This document shows, piece after piece, positions 12,401 to 22,942 of a DNA stretch of 64,000 nucleotides. Source of the DNA: Oikopleura dioica (taxonomy: Eukaryota > Chordata > Appendicularia > Copelata > Oikopleuridae); NCBI GenBank assembly GCA_907165135.1, contig OU015568.1, positions 7,386,501-7,450,500 on the forward strand, read 5' to 3'. The first letter of the stretch is position 1, and the number at the start of each line of letters is the position of its first letter. The notes beneath the pieces were generated by a model that made no database searches, was not told the DNA's origin, and worked only from the letters and a program-made list of their open reading frames with translations. Both the position numbers and the translations under genes were made by a program.

Positions 12401-13679
12401 TGAAGGGGTACACTTGTACTACAGGAATGGTCGCTCAAACAGCTCAGATGAACACACTCAATATCTCACTGCCAATGTTCGTCTCTTCGAGTGTTACATT
12501 CTTATCAGAATGAATAAATTTATTCCCAAAACTCGGACGGGCAGTATTGAACATCCTTTGTTAAAAGCTTTGTTCTTCTTAATTTCTTCGACCAAAAACA
12601 AGTGTCGCCGTCGTGCTCAACAAACCAAGGAGCAAGTACATCACGAAGCTCTCCGTCGTCGGCTGGGGAATGCCGCTGCTTTTTACCGTCATTGTTCTGA
12701 TTGTCGAAGCCACTACTGGAAAAGGATACAAGCTGAACTTCGAGTACGCAAGAGATGAGGCTATAGAAACGAATTTTTGGATATTTCTTGATGACACCAT
12801 GTATTATGTTTTCATTCTGACGCCTTTTGTGCTCATTTGGCTCTTTAATTAGGGATCAAAACTTCTATGTAGAAAAGCTCAGCGGATATTTCTTTGACTT
12901 GTTTTTGATCCCTTACTTTATCATGGTGATGTTCGGAATGGTCCTTTCAGCGCTAATCAATAGCCAAAGTAATGTTGTCAAGACTTTTCAAAGGTACGCA
13001 CTCATCAACTGTCAAAAGATCTTCATCATCTTTTGTAGGATATCGAACTTTCTCTCCATGAAGCCAGATGAGAAACGAAAACCACTCGCGCTGCACCACC
13101 AAAACTGTCCAGAAACTTATCGAACAACGCAACAAAGAATCATCAGAAACGACTTCAGGGAATGATTGGGTTGCTGACCATCCTTGGTGGTGCGCAAATA
13201 ATGATGCTTTTGCTTGCCGATCCGAGCTCGAACAACAACGCTCTTTCGTTCATATTCATCATTTTGAACGGACTTCAAGGTCAGTTTTCCATCTTTTCTT
13301 ATTTTTGAGTGATTTCTTAGGCGTTTTCATCTTCATCTTCTACGTCCTACTCCGCGAGGATGTCCTGAAAACCATGGGATTCGCCATCAAACCCAGAAAA
13401 GAGAAACCAACCATCACCCAAAAGCGCTCTGGTCTAACAGATTCGTCAATCTTGGACCAAACGCCATCGACAGAAATTCCAGAGGAGAAGTTTTTCCAGG
13501 CGATCTCGCAAAAATCATCATCGAACATTTCAACGAAGCCAATTGGCAACAGCCCGAAGTTGTTGAGGAACAGACACGTGTTCTGGAAGAGTCCTACGAT
13601 TCGACCAGATACTGCAGGAACAGAATTTGAACTTTCACTGATAACTTCACGCCTCTTTGAAAGAGCGTCTTTTTGTTAA
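3441..13679 (+). CDS. Adhesion-family GPCR (HRM + GAIN/GPS + 7TM), interrupted by an LTR retrotransposon
   Basis: A signal peptide (MKMKRKILILILLTSLL) opens a Cys-containing ectodomain. A hormone-receptor-like motif follows near 4420-4610 (CPKDGPWEP, then RACAIDPNGRAVW and FDEC), then a GAIN domain from about 4622. The GPS is CNYWD...W...GC joined across a 42-nt intron (about 5253-5294) to CKCNHFTNF, with expected autocleavage at HF/T. TM1-TM2 lie at 5390-5580. After the transposon come TM3 (FFWMACEGVHLYY, 12390), TM4 (VVGWGMPLLFTVIVLIV, 12655), TM5, TM6 (GLLTILGGAQIMMLLL, 13165) and TM7 (LNGLQGVFIFIFYVLL, 13270-13350). A Ser/Thr-rich tail ends at 13679. The gene needs one extra A in the A-run 4491-4495 (or a 44-nt intron) to join the two halves of the HRM. 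The retroelement sits 10 nt into a possible 42-nt intron (GT at 5762, AG ending 12297), so the gene may survive by splicing a 6.5 kb intron. Exon 1-2 junction is unresolved. Confidence 0.85.
5772..6027 (-). repeat. 3' LTR (256 bp)
   Basis: This repeats 12006-12261 without a difference that I can find. On the element's strand it ends ...GATCCCTTCA. The other edge is either TGGGATC (253-bp LTR, canonical TG...CA) or TATTGGG (256 bp, abutting the G-tract); the flanking AATAATAA does not decide it. Confidence 0.93.
6028..6033 (-). other. Polypurine tract
   Basis: A run of six G on the minus strand ends exactly where the similarity between the two LTRs ends. This is the expected place for the plus-strand primer of reverse transcription. 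It is short, so the assignment rests on position. Confidence 0.55.
6337..10503 (-). CDS. pol: Pol polyprotein: protease, reverse transcriptase, RNase H, integrase
   Basis: An open frame of 1388 codons as listed; the listed first codon is GTG, and the frame stays open upstream into the end of gag, so translation probably enters by a -1 shift. Domains by residue: aspartic protease DSGA at 30-33; RT with the first Asp in VDLRSGYW near 341 and YIDD at 404-407; RNase H with Asp near 566 and HTDH at 630-633; integrase zinc finger H836/H841/C870/C873 and a DD35E core D904, D963, E999. A GPY/F-like stretch (ERWVGPL) follows the core. The last 200 or so residues are Ser/Pro/Lys-rich without a recognised domain. 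No stop or frameshift interrupts the enzymes. It is the replication enzyme set of the retroelement. Confidence 0.95.
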   Translation of the reverse strand: MKKKRPGKAYFASATIITGSKSFDVSMEVDSGAESSCLSAAYVPDEFLQMLKPCPFKVTGFSPNIPAEQPMGILPCRLSFNGGPAFSLNLTIMPGSKYPSLLGRDILENAMTDSFTVDNKNRTLSFCYNEAFTQTETQVVKLDGVKRTKIKKYLTTRSAVKDSDRSRTQPPPKVPKLDAPNKNAARCPIQLAKQKLGITLPANADPGQKKVVAELCLDFDDRFGCDGQKMGEFPFEIEIPTDGTSRNISQHPIPQAFHGQVTDHISELLDTKIIEEIKDQKGFNSPVLPIPKKSGEMRFCINYKNSLNKCLSDKSDPYHLPSMEDTIANIGPGNKYFATVDLRSGYWQCPIKKSDRYKTSFQWGGKSYAFCRLPFGYRCSGNIFSRVVNTILDSSPTRKKMLSYIDDIVCFGKSFSCYYNTLRNLFIALRKFNAKLKGEKCSFLQSEAHFLGRIINEEGIKPDPAQVSALRQMKPPRSQKELASLIGSLNWIRGFLETKMGEAISSGCFSSRMKPINDVRNSANETNCFKWTKEADLALKEIQRRLSETPVISFPNFDESFHLYTDASLYAAGGVLLQEYGGRVHLVSAISHTFNKAERKWNTSEKEMFSIVWCCERLEKLLKGRFFQIHTDHRSLIFLHKKKFKNSKISRWQSRLEEFDFHIVYIKGSENQFADFMSRRPGEDDKSLGYDSEFPVGREYEIDKNSPVRVFVPFWNENQFPEKITLSEVKIHKVNVKAIAAPMEIPLVSANYNNILDYQREDSALSAIITFLESGKEPLDIKSLVKDSDHRQSSLLKMEKALFLDNTTGCLMCQFKSGARAVVPEAVKSHFLFLAHDLSGHLGEPRTLERLEDVWWPSFQDDVSNYVHSCVPCLRRKGSAGTRTKPPLGTLRRGKTAGESIQIDFACMPPAGGFKYYLVVADTFSRYTWCIPTRSDTAICAAKALIYKVFLPMDFLPKHLHSDRGTHFCASVIDEMCKLNQIKHTISTAFHPQSNAFAERANRTIKNSLFCMVNSSSGRKTWADCVPHVMRALNSVKNKSTKISPREVWFGRKSTFTHSTGAEMTAETPQVFGLNVGALAKSAEAIVKTAMEAADRAMEHRLKNEPKPRPIPAGAVVYIKRENLTDAKSKKERWVGPLKAVSSNDWVVMVEDKKGQRDFIHREHVVHAAERNHDLRWIDYYEAEYVFPHLTEIVKSKVPQKSPVPTSKPMEKSGSKSHGGRKSSQVASTPMVAMEKPPRSSLSPILESRRRLDMENLGDTTATSILDSSVAPAEPSDRWYSGGTLYETAEDMSADATVISEVAAPDNSHMSVDKQNSTVVEGSATENSKKRTRPKSSPDRQYSAGADPNATLTEVGAAHLPKHTKRAHRETRPVEPLNIGTNSGQSYD
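10557..11489 (-). CDS. gag: Gag-like capsid protein
   Basis: A 310-residue frame directly upstream of pol, starting MAANKSLLETVTEI. It has an N-terminal coiled-coil-like segment and a helical middle with the loose look of gypsy capsid proteins, then a basic C terminus (NRNKNKRRR). No CCHC zinc knuckle is visible. Pol lies in the -1 frame; the two frames overlap by roughly 80 nt near 10560-10640 before the gag stop at 10557-10559. No textbook X-XXY-YYZ slippery heptamer stands out there. The function assignment comes from position and general composition. Confidence 0.75.
   Translation of the reverse strand: MAANKSLLETVTEIRSINDRVNYLEEQVRNDESLKPSLEPLITESRVKLEQLSTTLLTCELDQGKDSTNATMREEAWVATTWSRHVQDLPKLDAACNTSFNTFLGRADIYHRAYVRDRPSREQPFIAAVYSHFDLNIERSLGTEFLNCQDWKSAKALLEKSFAAKSHYLLKLSEVFDVEYDHSKPFAHYTANVLQKMNEAKQATLNSYRQEKSADAGVDEIFDIFSTMMLYLNLRKEEPDVFNAILPSLSKVYDINELCRLAQSTRQNRVDSATVSQHFNRNKNKRRRMLSAPATILRMGKTINNQNPRR
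11490..11993 (-). other. Retroelement 5' leader
   Basis: The untranslated stretch between the primer-binding site and gag. Around 11740-11880 it is strongly strand-asymmetric, rich in G and T on the + strand (A and C on the element strand), which creates several meaningless overlapping frames. It may contain packaging signals; none can be identified by eye. Confidence 0.5.
11994..12004 (-). other. tRNA primer-binding site, initiator-Met type
   Basis: On the element strand TGGTATCAGAG starts one nucleotide after the 5' LTR. This is the classic PBS complementary to an initiator tRNA-Met 3' end. The usual animal iMet acceptor would give TGGTAGCAGAG, one mismatch away. Confidence 0.75.
12006..12261 (-). 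repeat. 5' LTR (256 bp)
   Basis: The promoter-bearing LTR for the minus-strand element. It appears identical to 5772-6027 and is followed on the genomic + strand by the target-site repeat ATAA. Confidence 0.93.
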
Positions 13680-14291
13680 TTCTGATAAAGATGGCCCTCG
13701 CGGAAAGTCAGAAAGGCAACCTCCAGAAGCTGGCCAAAATTTGATGACAGAAAAACGAACCGTCAAAACAACGACCTCGCTTCCCACTTTTGGATCCTCA
13801 AAAGACCCTGCTATCGAAGATTTCCGTCGATGAGCGACTGTACTCAGTCAGATACTGTTTTACAAGCAATTTTATACATTTTTCAGACGACTTTTTTAAT
13901 TCTTATGACAATAAAATATCACTGCCGATTTAACACTTCATTTATTCTTTTGAGTCGAAAACTGATTTTCCGAGTAGAAATCGTGATTATTGCGCAACGC
14001 GCCCGAAGCATCTCCCAGACCAATGAGCGCAGTCTGCTCTGAGAGAAATTGTTAAAAATTCAAGATTTCTTCTAAAGAGAATTACAGCCACTTCCTACTG
14101 TTTCACCGCGGTAGTAAAATATCGATTGATTTGATGAGTCCACTGAAATATTACTGGAGGGCATATTTCGTAGCAGAAATGAAAAGTTCCGTGGCTTTCT
14201 GACTGAAAGAAAAATCGCAAAGAAAATCGAACTTGTTTGACCAGAGAATTATTAAGCGACTCTTTAGCAACTTCTCTATTTCAGAAATTGG

Positions 14292-17200
14292 ATGAGGCTC
14301 TCGGCGGCTCTGCTCGGTTCGGTCCTCGTCGAGGCTGTCGACCGAAACAACTTCAAGAAATGCGCCGATTCCAGCTTCTGCCAGCGTAGACGCGTGTTCA
14401 ACAGCGATGGTGTCTCTCCCTACGCCGTCACAAAGTCCGAACTGATCGAAAACGACAGTATCCTTCAACTCACGCTTGAAGTCGATGGGAGGCCGTGTCT
14501 AAAGGCTCTCCACTCAATCTTGCCAGTTGGCGCTAGAATAAATATTGAAGAATGCGAACCTCTTCATGTGCGTTTATCATTTCAGAGTAGACCATTCAAA
14601 TAACCCTATTCTAGCCACGATACGACCCAGAAGCTAGGTCTAGGATTTGGGGTGACCGGAGGTGATCTGAAATGAGTCGCCGAAAATGAATCACCGAAAG
14701 ATGTGATAGAGCTCCGCGGATCACCTAAACTTGAGGTGATCCTTTTGAGGTGATCCGAGAAACCCGATCACATCTTTTGGTGATTCATTTCTGGCGACTC
14801 ATTTCAGATCACCTCCTGTCACCCCAGATCCTAGACCTAGCCCAGAAGAACTGCTCATCGACGGCCACGCGCCGCAGAAACTCAAACTCGATGAATCAAA
14901 CGGCTTTATTTCCATTCAAGCCGGCGATATGCGACTCAAAACCTCCCTAGAAAGTTATATCACAGAATTTTCTCACAAAGACGAAGTCATTTCCGTTGCC
15001 AACTCCAGAAACCTTCTTTTCGTCGAAGAATTGCGAGAGAAAAACGACGATGAGCCGAGTTGGGAAGAAAAGTTCAAGTCGCACAAAGATTCCCGGCCGA
15101 GGGGTCCTGAATCGGTCTCGATGGACGTCGTCTTTACAAACAGTAGGAATCTTTACGGCCTTCCAGAGCACACAGATTCATTTGTCCTGGCAAACACGGA
15201 AGAAGGCGAGCCTTACCGTCTCTTCAACCTCGATGTTTTCCAGTTCGAGATTGACGAACGAATGGCCCTCTATGGAGGCATTCCTTTCGTCGCCAGTCAT
15301 TCTCCGGAACGTTCTAGCGCTGCTCTTTGGCTCAACGCCGCCGAAACATGGGTCGACATCAAATACGTCGATCCAGAAGCCTCTATTGCTTCCTGGTTCA
15401 CATCCGGAAAAGTTCCTGAAGCGCATACATTCTGGCTTTCTGAAACTGGCAAGATCGATCTCTTCCTCTTCCCCGGCCCGAGCATTCAAGAAGTCAACGA
15501 CCAGTACACAGTTCTGACTGGAAGACCGCAGCTTCCGCCACAATGGGCGACCGCTTATCACCAGTGCAAGTGGAATTACAGAGACGAGCCCGATGTTGCT
15601 GAAGTAAACGAAAACTTTGACGTTCACGACATTCCCGCGGATGTTATTTGGCTAGATATTGAGCATACAGACGGAAAGCGATACTTCACCTGGGACCCTG
15701 TCAAATTCCCAACTCCGGATAAAATGATCGAGAATGTCGCGTCTAAGGGACGAAAAATGGTCACGATTGTCGACCCCCATATAAAAGTGGATAACAATTA
15801 CTACATCTACAGCGGCGCGAAGGAAGCGGACATTTATGTCAAGAAGCCTGGTGGAGCGGAATTCAACGGCTGGTGCTGGCCTGGAAACTCCGCTTACATC
15901 GATTTTACAGATCCGCGAGCTCGTGAATGGTATTTAAATGGACAAAAACATCGAGAATATGTTCTTTCTTTAGGTGGGCAGAGCAGTTTCTCTTCGAAAA
16001 CTACAAGCACAGCTCTCCATCGCTCTACACTTGGAATGACATGAACGAACCATCTGTCTTCAATGGGCCAGAGGTCTCCATGCAACGAGATATCATCCAT
16101 CACAAGTAAAATTATGCCCAAAAAGTTCATTCACATAAAATTGTCTTTCAGCGGCTGGGAACATCGAGCCGTGCATCAAATGTATGGCCTTGGAGTTCAG
16201 CGAGCAACTTACGAAGGTCAACTCAAGCGAGACCCGAATTCCAGACCTTTCGTTCTCTCAAGAGCGTTTTTCGTCGGAACCCAGCAATGGGGTCCGATTT
16301 GGACTGGCGATAATGGCGCAGAATGGAGCCATCTGAAGAGCTCGATTCCGATGCTGCTCGCTCTTGGTATCTTTTAATCATTTTTCCGTTTTTGATTGAT
16401 TTTATAGGTGTCTCTGGCATGCCCTTTGTAGGTGCCGATGTAGGAGGTTTCTTTGGAAATCCAGAGCCGGAACTTCTTTGGCGATGGTATCAGCTCGGCG
16501 CTTTCCAACCGTTCTTCCGAGCGCACGCTCATTTGGACTCGAAGCGTCGTGAACCCTGGGTATTCGAGGAGCCATGGACGGGTAGAATGCGAAATGCGAT
16601 CAGATATCGTTACAGACTTCTTCCTCTTTGGAACGAGCTCTTTTACGAAAGCCACAAAACTGGCGTTCCGCCTATGCGACCGATTTGGTACAATTATCCA
16701 AAGGTGCAGATAATTACTTATAACTAGAGATTCTAGCGCCCTTTTTAGGAAACAGAATCGTACGGAGTTGAAGAAGAATACATGCTCGGCGATACGCTCT
16801 TAGTCGCCCCTGTAATGGAAGAAGGAAAACGAGATGTGGAAGTGTATTTCCCCGGCGGAGATAAATACTTCAGACTTGATTATCACGAGACCCCAGCGTA
16901 CAGTGGAAATGCGGTCGTTTCAGCAGGAGAGGATGAGCAAATTCCAGGTGAGCATAAAAGGTCAGCGTTCCGAATGATATTAACGATGATTTTTAGTTTT
17001 CCTAAAAGCAGGACGAATCTTTGCCTCGAAAGAACGAATCAGAAGATCATCAACGCTCATGGAAAACGACCCGATTACATTGAACATTGCGCTGGATAGC
17101 GAAAGAAAAGCGAGCGGAAAGCTATACTTTGATGATCAAATTACGCACGACTATCAAAAGGGAGAATTTTCCTACAAAGAAGTTAGCTTTGATGGAAAGA

Positions 17201-17515
17201 GCTTGAATTACAGGTATTTTGGGATTCAAAATTCAGCCTGTTCTAACCGGATTTTCTAGCGATTCTGCTCAAACTGGCGTGTTCCAGAGCGAGCATTCTT
17301 TCGTCGAGCAAATTGTCATTTACGGTTTTGGCTCATCTGCTCCTAAGTCAATTCAAATCTCTTCAAATGGTAGGAAGATCTCTTTTTAGTAATCTTTAAT
17401 AAAAAACCCCTTAGGGTCAAACTGGCAACTCGAGAGTCAAGTGAAGGGGACGACCTTATTCATTCGAAAACCTAACGCAAAGTCCACTGGATCATTCACT
17501 CTAACCATCGAGTAA
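14292..17515 (+). CDS. GANAB: Neutral alpha-glucosidase AB (glucosidase II alpha subunit), GH31
   Basis: The ER enzyme that trims the two inner glucoses from N-glycans. A signal peptide ([15 protein letters not shown]) precedes [15 protein letters not shown], which matches the family N terminus. The GH31 region follows: GIPFVASHS (15278), HQCKWNY (15560), [18 protein letters not shown] (15640), the catalytic [15 protein letters not shown] block (16035-16080), then [12 protein letters not shown] and [12 protein letters not shown]. The C-terminal beta domain ends with LTIE at 17515. Introns are mostly 40-60 nt. Exon 2 (from 14615) is split by a 207-bp transposon whose ends provide a GT at 14638 and an AG ending 14840. 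The joined frame reads [16 protein letters not shown], in frame with three residues added relative to the empty site. An AG acceptor (CTATTTCAG) lies 7 nt before the start codon. Confidence 0.93.
14634..14840. mobile_element. 207-bp inverted-repeat MITE acting as an intron in GANAB
   Basis: The terminal inverted repeat starts CTAGGTCTAGGAT and runs about 74 nt with roughly five mismatches between arms. The element is flanked by the 8-bp duplication CCCAGAAG at 14626-14633 and 14841-14848, so the insertion site lies inside GANAB codons. Inside the repeat, AG|GTCTAG at the left end is a splice-donor-like site, and its inverted partner gives ACCTAG| as an acceptor. Removing 14638-14840 (203 nt) keeps the reading frame. 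No transposase is encoded. Confidence 0.85.
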
Positions 17516-20500
17516 CTATCGAGCCTAATAGACATGTTACAACTTACTATCTTCTTATTTCTGTTTGAATTTAGACAATTTGTCGAAACAATTTATGTTA
17601 TCTTTATCTCATACCACTTCAAAAAGTTCAAGAGAGCGTACAAGCGAACTAAATTGACCTTGATGCAATTTTAGATTTTCTAATGCTTCGATTTTAGATA
17701 AAAAATAAACCTGTGCAACTTCCTAAAGTGCAATATTCTATATTTTAAATCCTGTTACTGAAAAGACTGCTTACAATTACAATCATACGTTTTTTGATTT
17801 ATATTTGAATAGATATAGAATCATACTTTCCTGCTAAACAAAATAGAACACAATTCCATTCTATAAAAGACCATGTTTCTTAAATTTCCTTGGCAAGGCA
17901 CCGGTAAAAATTCCTGCAGACATTTAGGGCGGAATAAGTGCAGTACCGGAATAAGTGGTATATCAGCAGTTGACTTTGAAAGGGGGCATTTAAAGATTTA
18001 TCGCATCGTACTTTACACCTTCGTTGAGGTCAAGGGATTAGAATGGGAAATCGTTACAGCTATCAAAATTATTACTAACGAAAGCTTAGTATCCGTCGAC
18101 AATCGAACCAGGTGTTGACGCTTCCCGCTGCGATTCTTGAGGAAGAGGCGCCCTCTTTTGGATAGATCTTCGCATAAATTTCGCTCGACATCTAATCAAC
18201 CATTTTATAAAATGATTCTTTTTTTGCTTGTGCATCAATAAGACAGATACGTTCATGGAACACTTCTAAAATGAAATCGATAATGTTTGAACATATTCCA
18301 AGGACTGTAAACTTTACAGTGTAAAGACGAATAAAAATATTTCATTACACAGTGTTTAGGGAGGATCTTGAAATACCCATAAATACGAAGAACGCAGTGT
18401 CAGAAAACGAAGCTCTTCTTGAGCCACCCAGCGCAGGAGATAACAATGGAGCGCGAAATTATTTGCTTCAAGTGTAGCTTGAAATATTAATCCGACGTCG
18501 TTTTTGCATATTATCAATAGCAAATTATTTTAGAGGATCTACATGGTACTCGCTGAGTTTTTCTTCTTCTCAGCGGAGTGCTGCGTACAACCGGTTTTCA
18601 CTTTCATTTTTGTTATTGAAAAGAGAGATCTACTCAGAGAATTTATTGATACACCCACACGTATTTTATATTCCAATTTAAAATTTATAAGCGTCTTTTT
18701 CGGGAAGTTAAAATTATGACCCTTTCCTGACCTGTTAAACTCTACCTGTAAGTGGAAGATTAGCCCTCGATGATGGAATTAACCGCGTTTCAACAGAGCT
18801 AGAAAGAAAAGGTCTGTACGCTTCCGTTTCACGCATTTTCAATAGCGCTCTACGCTGACGCTCTTTTGTAACTTGGGAATGATTGTATCGAGCACATTTT
18901 TTGGCATTGTTCTAGTGCTCTTATGGGGGAGCGTAATTGCCGATGGGAGATTTTTAGACAGGGCGCTCTAATGCTGCCTAAAGGGGAGAGAAAAGTGCAT
19001 ATGCGCTGCAGGCGAGTAGATGACGATTTATGGTCGAGCCGATGGAGCTCTGGATAGATAATCACCCGCAGCGCATCCTTTTTCTTATCAAGCGAGCCCG
19101 GCAGCCGCGCGAGACCTGCTCGATGCATTTCCAGTTGCGCAAAAAAGAGACAGAGAAGAGAAAATTCCTTCGGCACCAGCACAAGAACTGACGTCAATAG
19201 AACTAGAAAAGCGAGTCTAAGACAACTTCTGAAAACAAGATACTTATCGCGTAAATCAACCTCAAAGTTGAGCAGCTAGGGAAGCCCATTTATCACGGAA
19301 AAGTTAGCACCTTTCTCCTTTATTTCAACAATCTTGAGAGTACTTTTCCACAGTTCTTCAATCATAAGCCCTTGATGATCAGAAATCAGCGGTAACCTAC
19401 TACTGACAAGGGCAATCAGTGTTGCCTTGACAGTAATGAATCAAAATTGGCCTCGGTAATTGCGTTAAATTCAGAGTGACAGTCATGAAAGACAGTAGGT
19501 ATCATTTGTCCATTATGCTCGACTCTGTCAGCATAAATAGTTTGTCACATTACAGTTCGCACTTTTACTCTCCCAAGATCTTGTTGACTCTTTTTTGAAT
19601 GTACTCAATATTTAAAAATTTACGTAAATCGGCATTTTTAAAGGACTGCTCAAACATTAGCGCGAAAACAAGCAGCAGATTTATTCAGATCATCAAATCT
19701 GATAAACAATGGGGAGATTTATTAATACGCATGAAATATGCAACATATACAGTGGAAAATAAGGTACCAGACCGGCCATTAGCGTAAGGGTCTTCTATCA
19801 CTTATTCATCTTTTGCGATAGTTTTCTCGAGCGTGAACTGGGACCAGAAAAGGGGATCAATATCAAAGTTCATTCCCGGCATGCAAACTTACTGGCGAAA
19901 AAACATTAAAATGCGTAAAAAAGCCCTTGGGAACATTTTAGTGGGAAGGCTGAATCTGTCTATTACCGCCACATCATGTGGCCCACATGATTCCGTCTTT
20001 GTCTGTATTCATACCAAGCTAGCGCAGAGTGATCCTAGTTGCTCTCAACTGTCAATTAGGAATTCATTTTTAATATTCTTTTCTCAATTCGTAGACATTG
20101 ATAAGCCGCCTTAGAATTAGAAATCCAGCTGTCAATTGAGTTAAATTTCTTAAAAGGCTTCTTTTGGTCTTTTTCTATTTATACACTTTCTTCTCGGCAT
20201 AAAAGATGCCTTGATAAATCTAATGCTCTCATTCAAAATAAGCCCATAACAATGAATCAAGACTTTTTATGGCTCCTTTTTCAAAATATTCATGGAGCAA
20301 TTCGGAACATGTGAGAAAACGCTTCCGAAGATAAATTTCACATCCGGTGGCTTCGCATTCGACAGTCGTTTCCACAGTTCGCCAGTTTCCAGTGGGCTTT
20401 AGTGCGGGCTTCAAAGCTCTATTTAGATTTCCGTGGAAACGTAAATGACACATTTAGAATAAAATGGCTTGTAAAGCAGCCCCATCGCAGCGAAATCCTC

Positions 20501-22109
20501 CGAAATTGGCCCGATTTCCAAGTGAGAGATGACCTTTCCGCGCTGCCTATCCTTCGAAATTACTTTTTTATAGAGACATCACTTTCAAAAAGACTCGAAA
20601 AGAGAGCCCAGTAGTGTAAGTTAAATATTCGCGGATCAAAATTTTCCCTCGGACAGCTTTTCATCAAATTTTAATCAGATCGAGTCTTGAACTTGAGATT
20701 ACATTACATTTTACATTGAGAATTTCTCCACTCTCCATTTCTCCTCATCTGATGATGGAAATAATTGTCATCAGCAATAATATTTGCTTTTGAATTAGTG
20801 ATGAATAGAGAATCCCACTATTCAAATAGAACATAACCATGTGATTCGATTATTCTTCAATGACCCAGAAACTCTTTTAACTAAAAGTAGACGGTATTAC
20901 GTTTAAAAGGGCGTGAGAAACTGACAGAGCATCATGGACACTACCATTTATTTACATGTCCAAAGCAAATTTGAGTTGATCTGTCTTTGGATCACTAACG
21001 CGTCAATAATTGTCAATTGACACTGATCCGCCCAGAATCATTGACAAATAATTGCTTTTGTTTTTGTTTTCTCCAAAAAGAAAAAAAAGGTCTTCCTTGA
21101 TTTCTTCTTTCAGCCTCTATGTTTTCATGTTCAATAGACTGATCCCTACTTATGTTGTCAATCCGGGGGTTGACTCGGGGTCTGCGGACAAGAAGCGGGG
21201 CTTTATTCAGCAATAGCTCAAGGCTCAAGCCTACTCTCAGGCCCACTTTGCACTTGGATGCCTACTTCTAAGAGGAGCTTTTCCCTTCAGCCCTGATCGA
21301 TAAATGCTTCTTGTAATAAGACCAAAAACAGCTTTAGACATTAGTTTCGGCGATTAGTAGCAAAGTCAGAAAATGCTACCCCCGATTTCTTCCTAAAAAT
21401 ATACAGTATTTTTCAACAAGCTATTAAATAGGCGCTATTAAATTTCAATCGATGAAAAAGGATAAGCGAGTGTATGAAAGACGCCATCGAAATTTTATAA
21501 CCGATAGCGGTTAAGTGCTCTCATTCTGCTCGGTGCTTACTAGCTGTTGAAGAATTCTGTTGAGTTAATTCCTCTTCAAATAGCCCGTAAATTATTAAGT
21601 CGCATTAATCCACAGATGCAGAAATTGACAAGCAAACGGCTTTAATTCTGTTTAATTTAAATTTCCACGGTGGAAATTCCACCAGAAAAAAGAGCCACTC
21701 GTAAGGTCGAACGTCAAGCCCACGAGTTTTTTATGCGCATTTAAAATTGCAAATATCACGAAAAAAACAAAAAAAGAAAAAACGCGCACTTGAAAAATGC
21801 TCCCATAAACTTGTCATCGTTAGTTTATCCGACGAGTGCTCGTAAAACAACGCTCTGTATTTTCTAAAAAGCAGAAAGCAATTGAAACCTCGTGAATTAT
21901 TTTTTCTTGAAGGAAATTTATGAGCTCTCAACTTAGAATTTTTCACGGCTCGTTAGTGCCGTAACCCGGTAACCCCTGCTTCGATGATTATTTTCGTCCA
22001 TGGAATTGAGTAATACTTGATTTTTCCTACAAAATATTGGATTCGTTAGATTCCAAAGAGCTTTGTGGAATGGTTTTCCAGCATCTGTCAAGCCTGGAAA
22101 ACATTCAAT

Positions 22110-22942
22110 TTCGAATGGGTGGAAAAAATATAAATTTAACGAAATTACAAAATCTTTTCTCTCTAAATATTTTCAAATTTTGACTGGCCGTGTGAATAAA
22201 ACAGGTCAAGTTTTATACTCTCCGAGAAAAAAAATCTGAAATTGAAAAGTCCTAAAGCTGTCAAAGGGCAATTGAAGTACATTTCTACTGACGGCTCTAG
22301 CGTAAAAAGTATTCATTGGACCGGCTTATTTTTTGACGGAATATATTCTTGAGCATCTGAAGTAAGACGCCAGATATTTTTTATTTCGTTTTGATTACGC
22401 GATCCTTCTCTTATCAGCGATCAAAGTCAGACGAAAATCGTGATGAGACGGGGAGCGCGGCAATGACAATGCGGCAGGATGACGCTGTGGCGCACCCTAG
22501 CCAAGCACGAGTGAAATCTCATTCGAGGGATTTCGATTGGAGCAACAGGGTAGGGTGGGCAACAGCGCCACCACGACGCTTAGTCACCGCCGCGCTCATC
22601 GCCACAGCGAAATTTTCACCTAACTTTGATTGCTGATAAACCGGTGATAAACTAATCAGAATGGTCAAGAAAATAGCTGGCGCCCTAGTTGAGACTCTCG
22701 AGAAAATATTTCCGCCAAAAAATTGGAGTCCCTAATGGGTACTTTTTGCACAATCGCTGTCAGCAGAAATTTACTTCAATGTCCTCTAGACGGCAAAAAA
22801 ACTTTTCCATTTCGATTTTTTTTCTCGGAAAATATAGAACTTGACCTATTCTATCACGACATCTTATCAGATTTTTAAAAAATTAATGAAGAAACGACTT
22901 TGTAATTTCGTGAAATTTATATTTTTTCCACCCAATGGAAAT
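22110..22942. repeat. Foldback element with long, diverged inverted arms
   Basis: The left arm (about 22110-22345) starts ATGGGTGGAAAAAATATAAA and recurs inverted at about 22728-22942, with an estimated identity near 75% by eye. Matching blocks include ACGAAATTACAAA, AGGTCAAGTT and CCGAGAAAAAAAATC. The roughly 380-bp centre is GC-richer, with an 81-codon open frame of no recognisable family. It looks like an old, long-TIR non-autonomous transposon. Confidence 0.6.

Noticed and set aside
14151-14468. 105-codon minus-strand frame
   Set aside because: Antisense shadow of GANAB exon 1.
18850-19197. 115-codon minus-strand frame
   Set aside because: No recognisable family, no flanking exons with matching phase, and mixed low-complexity composition.
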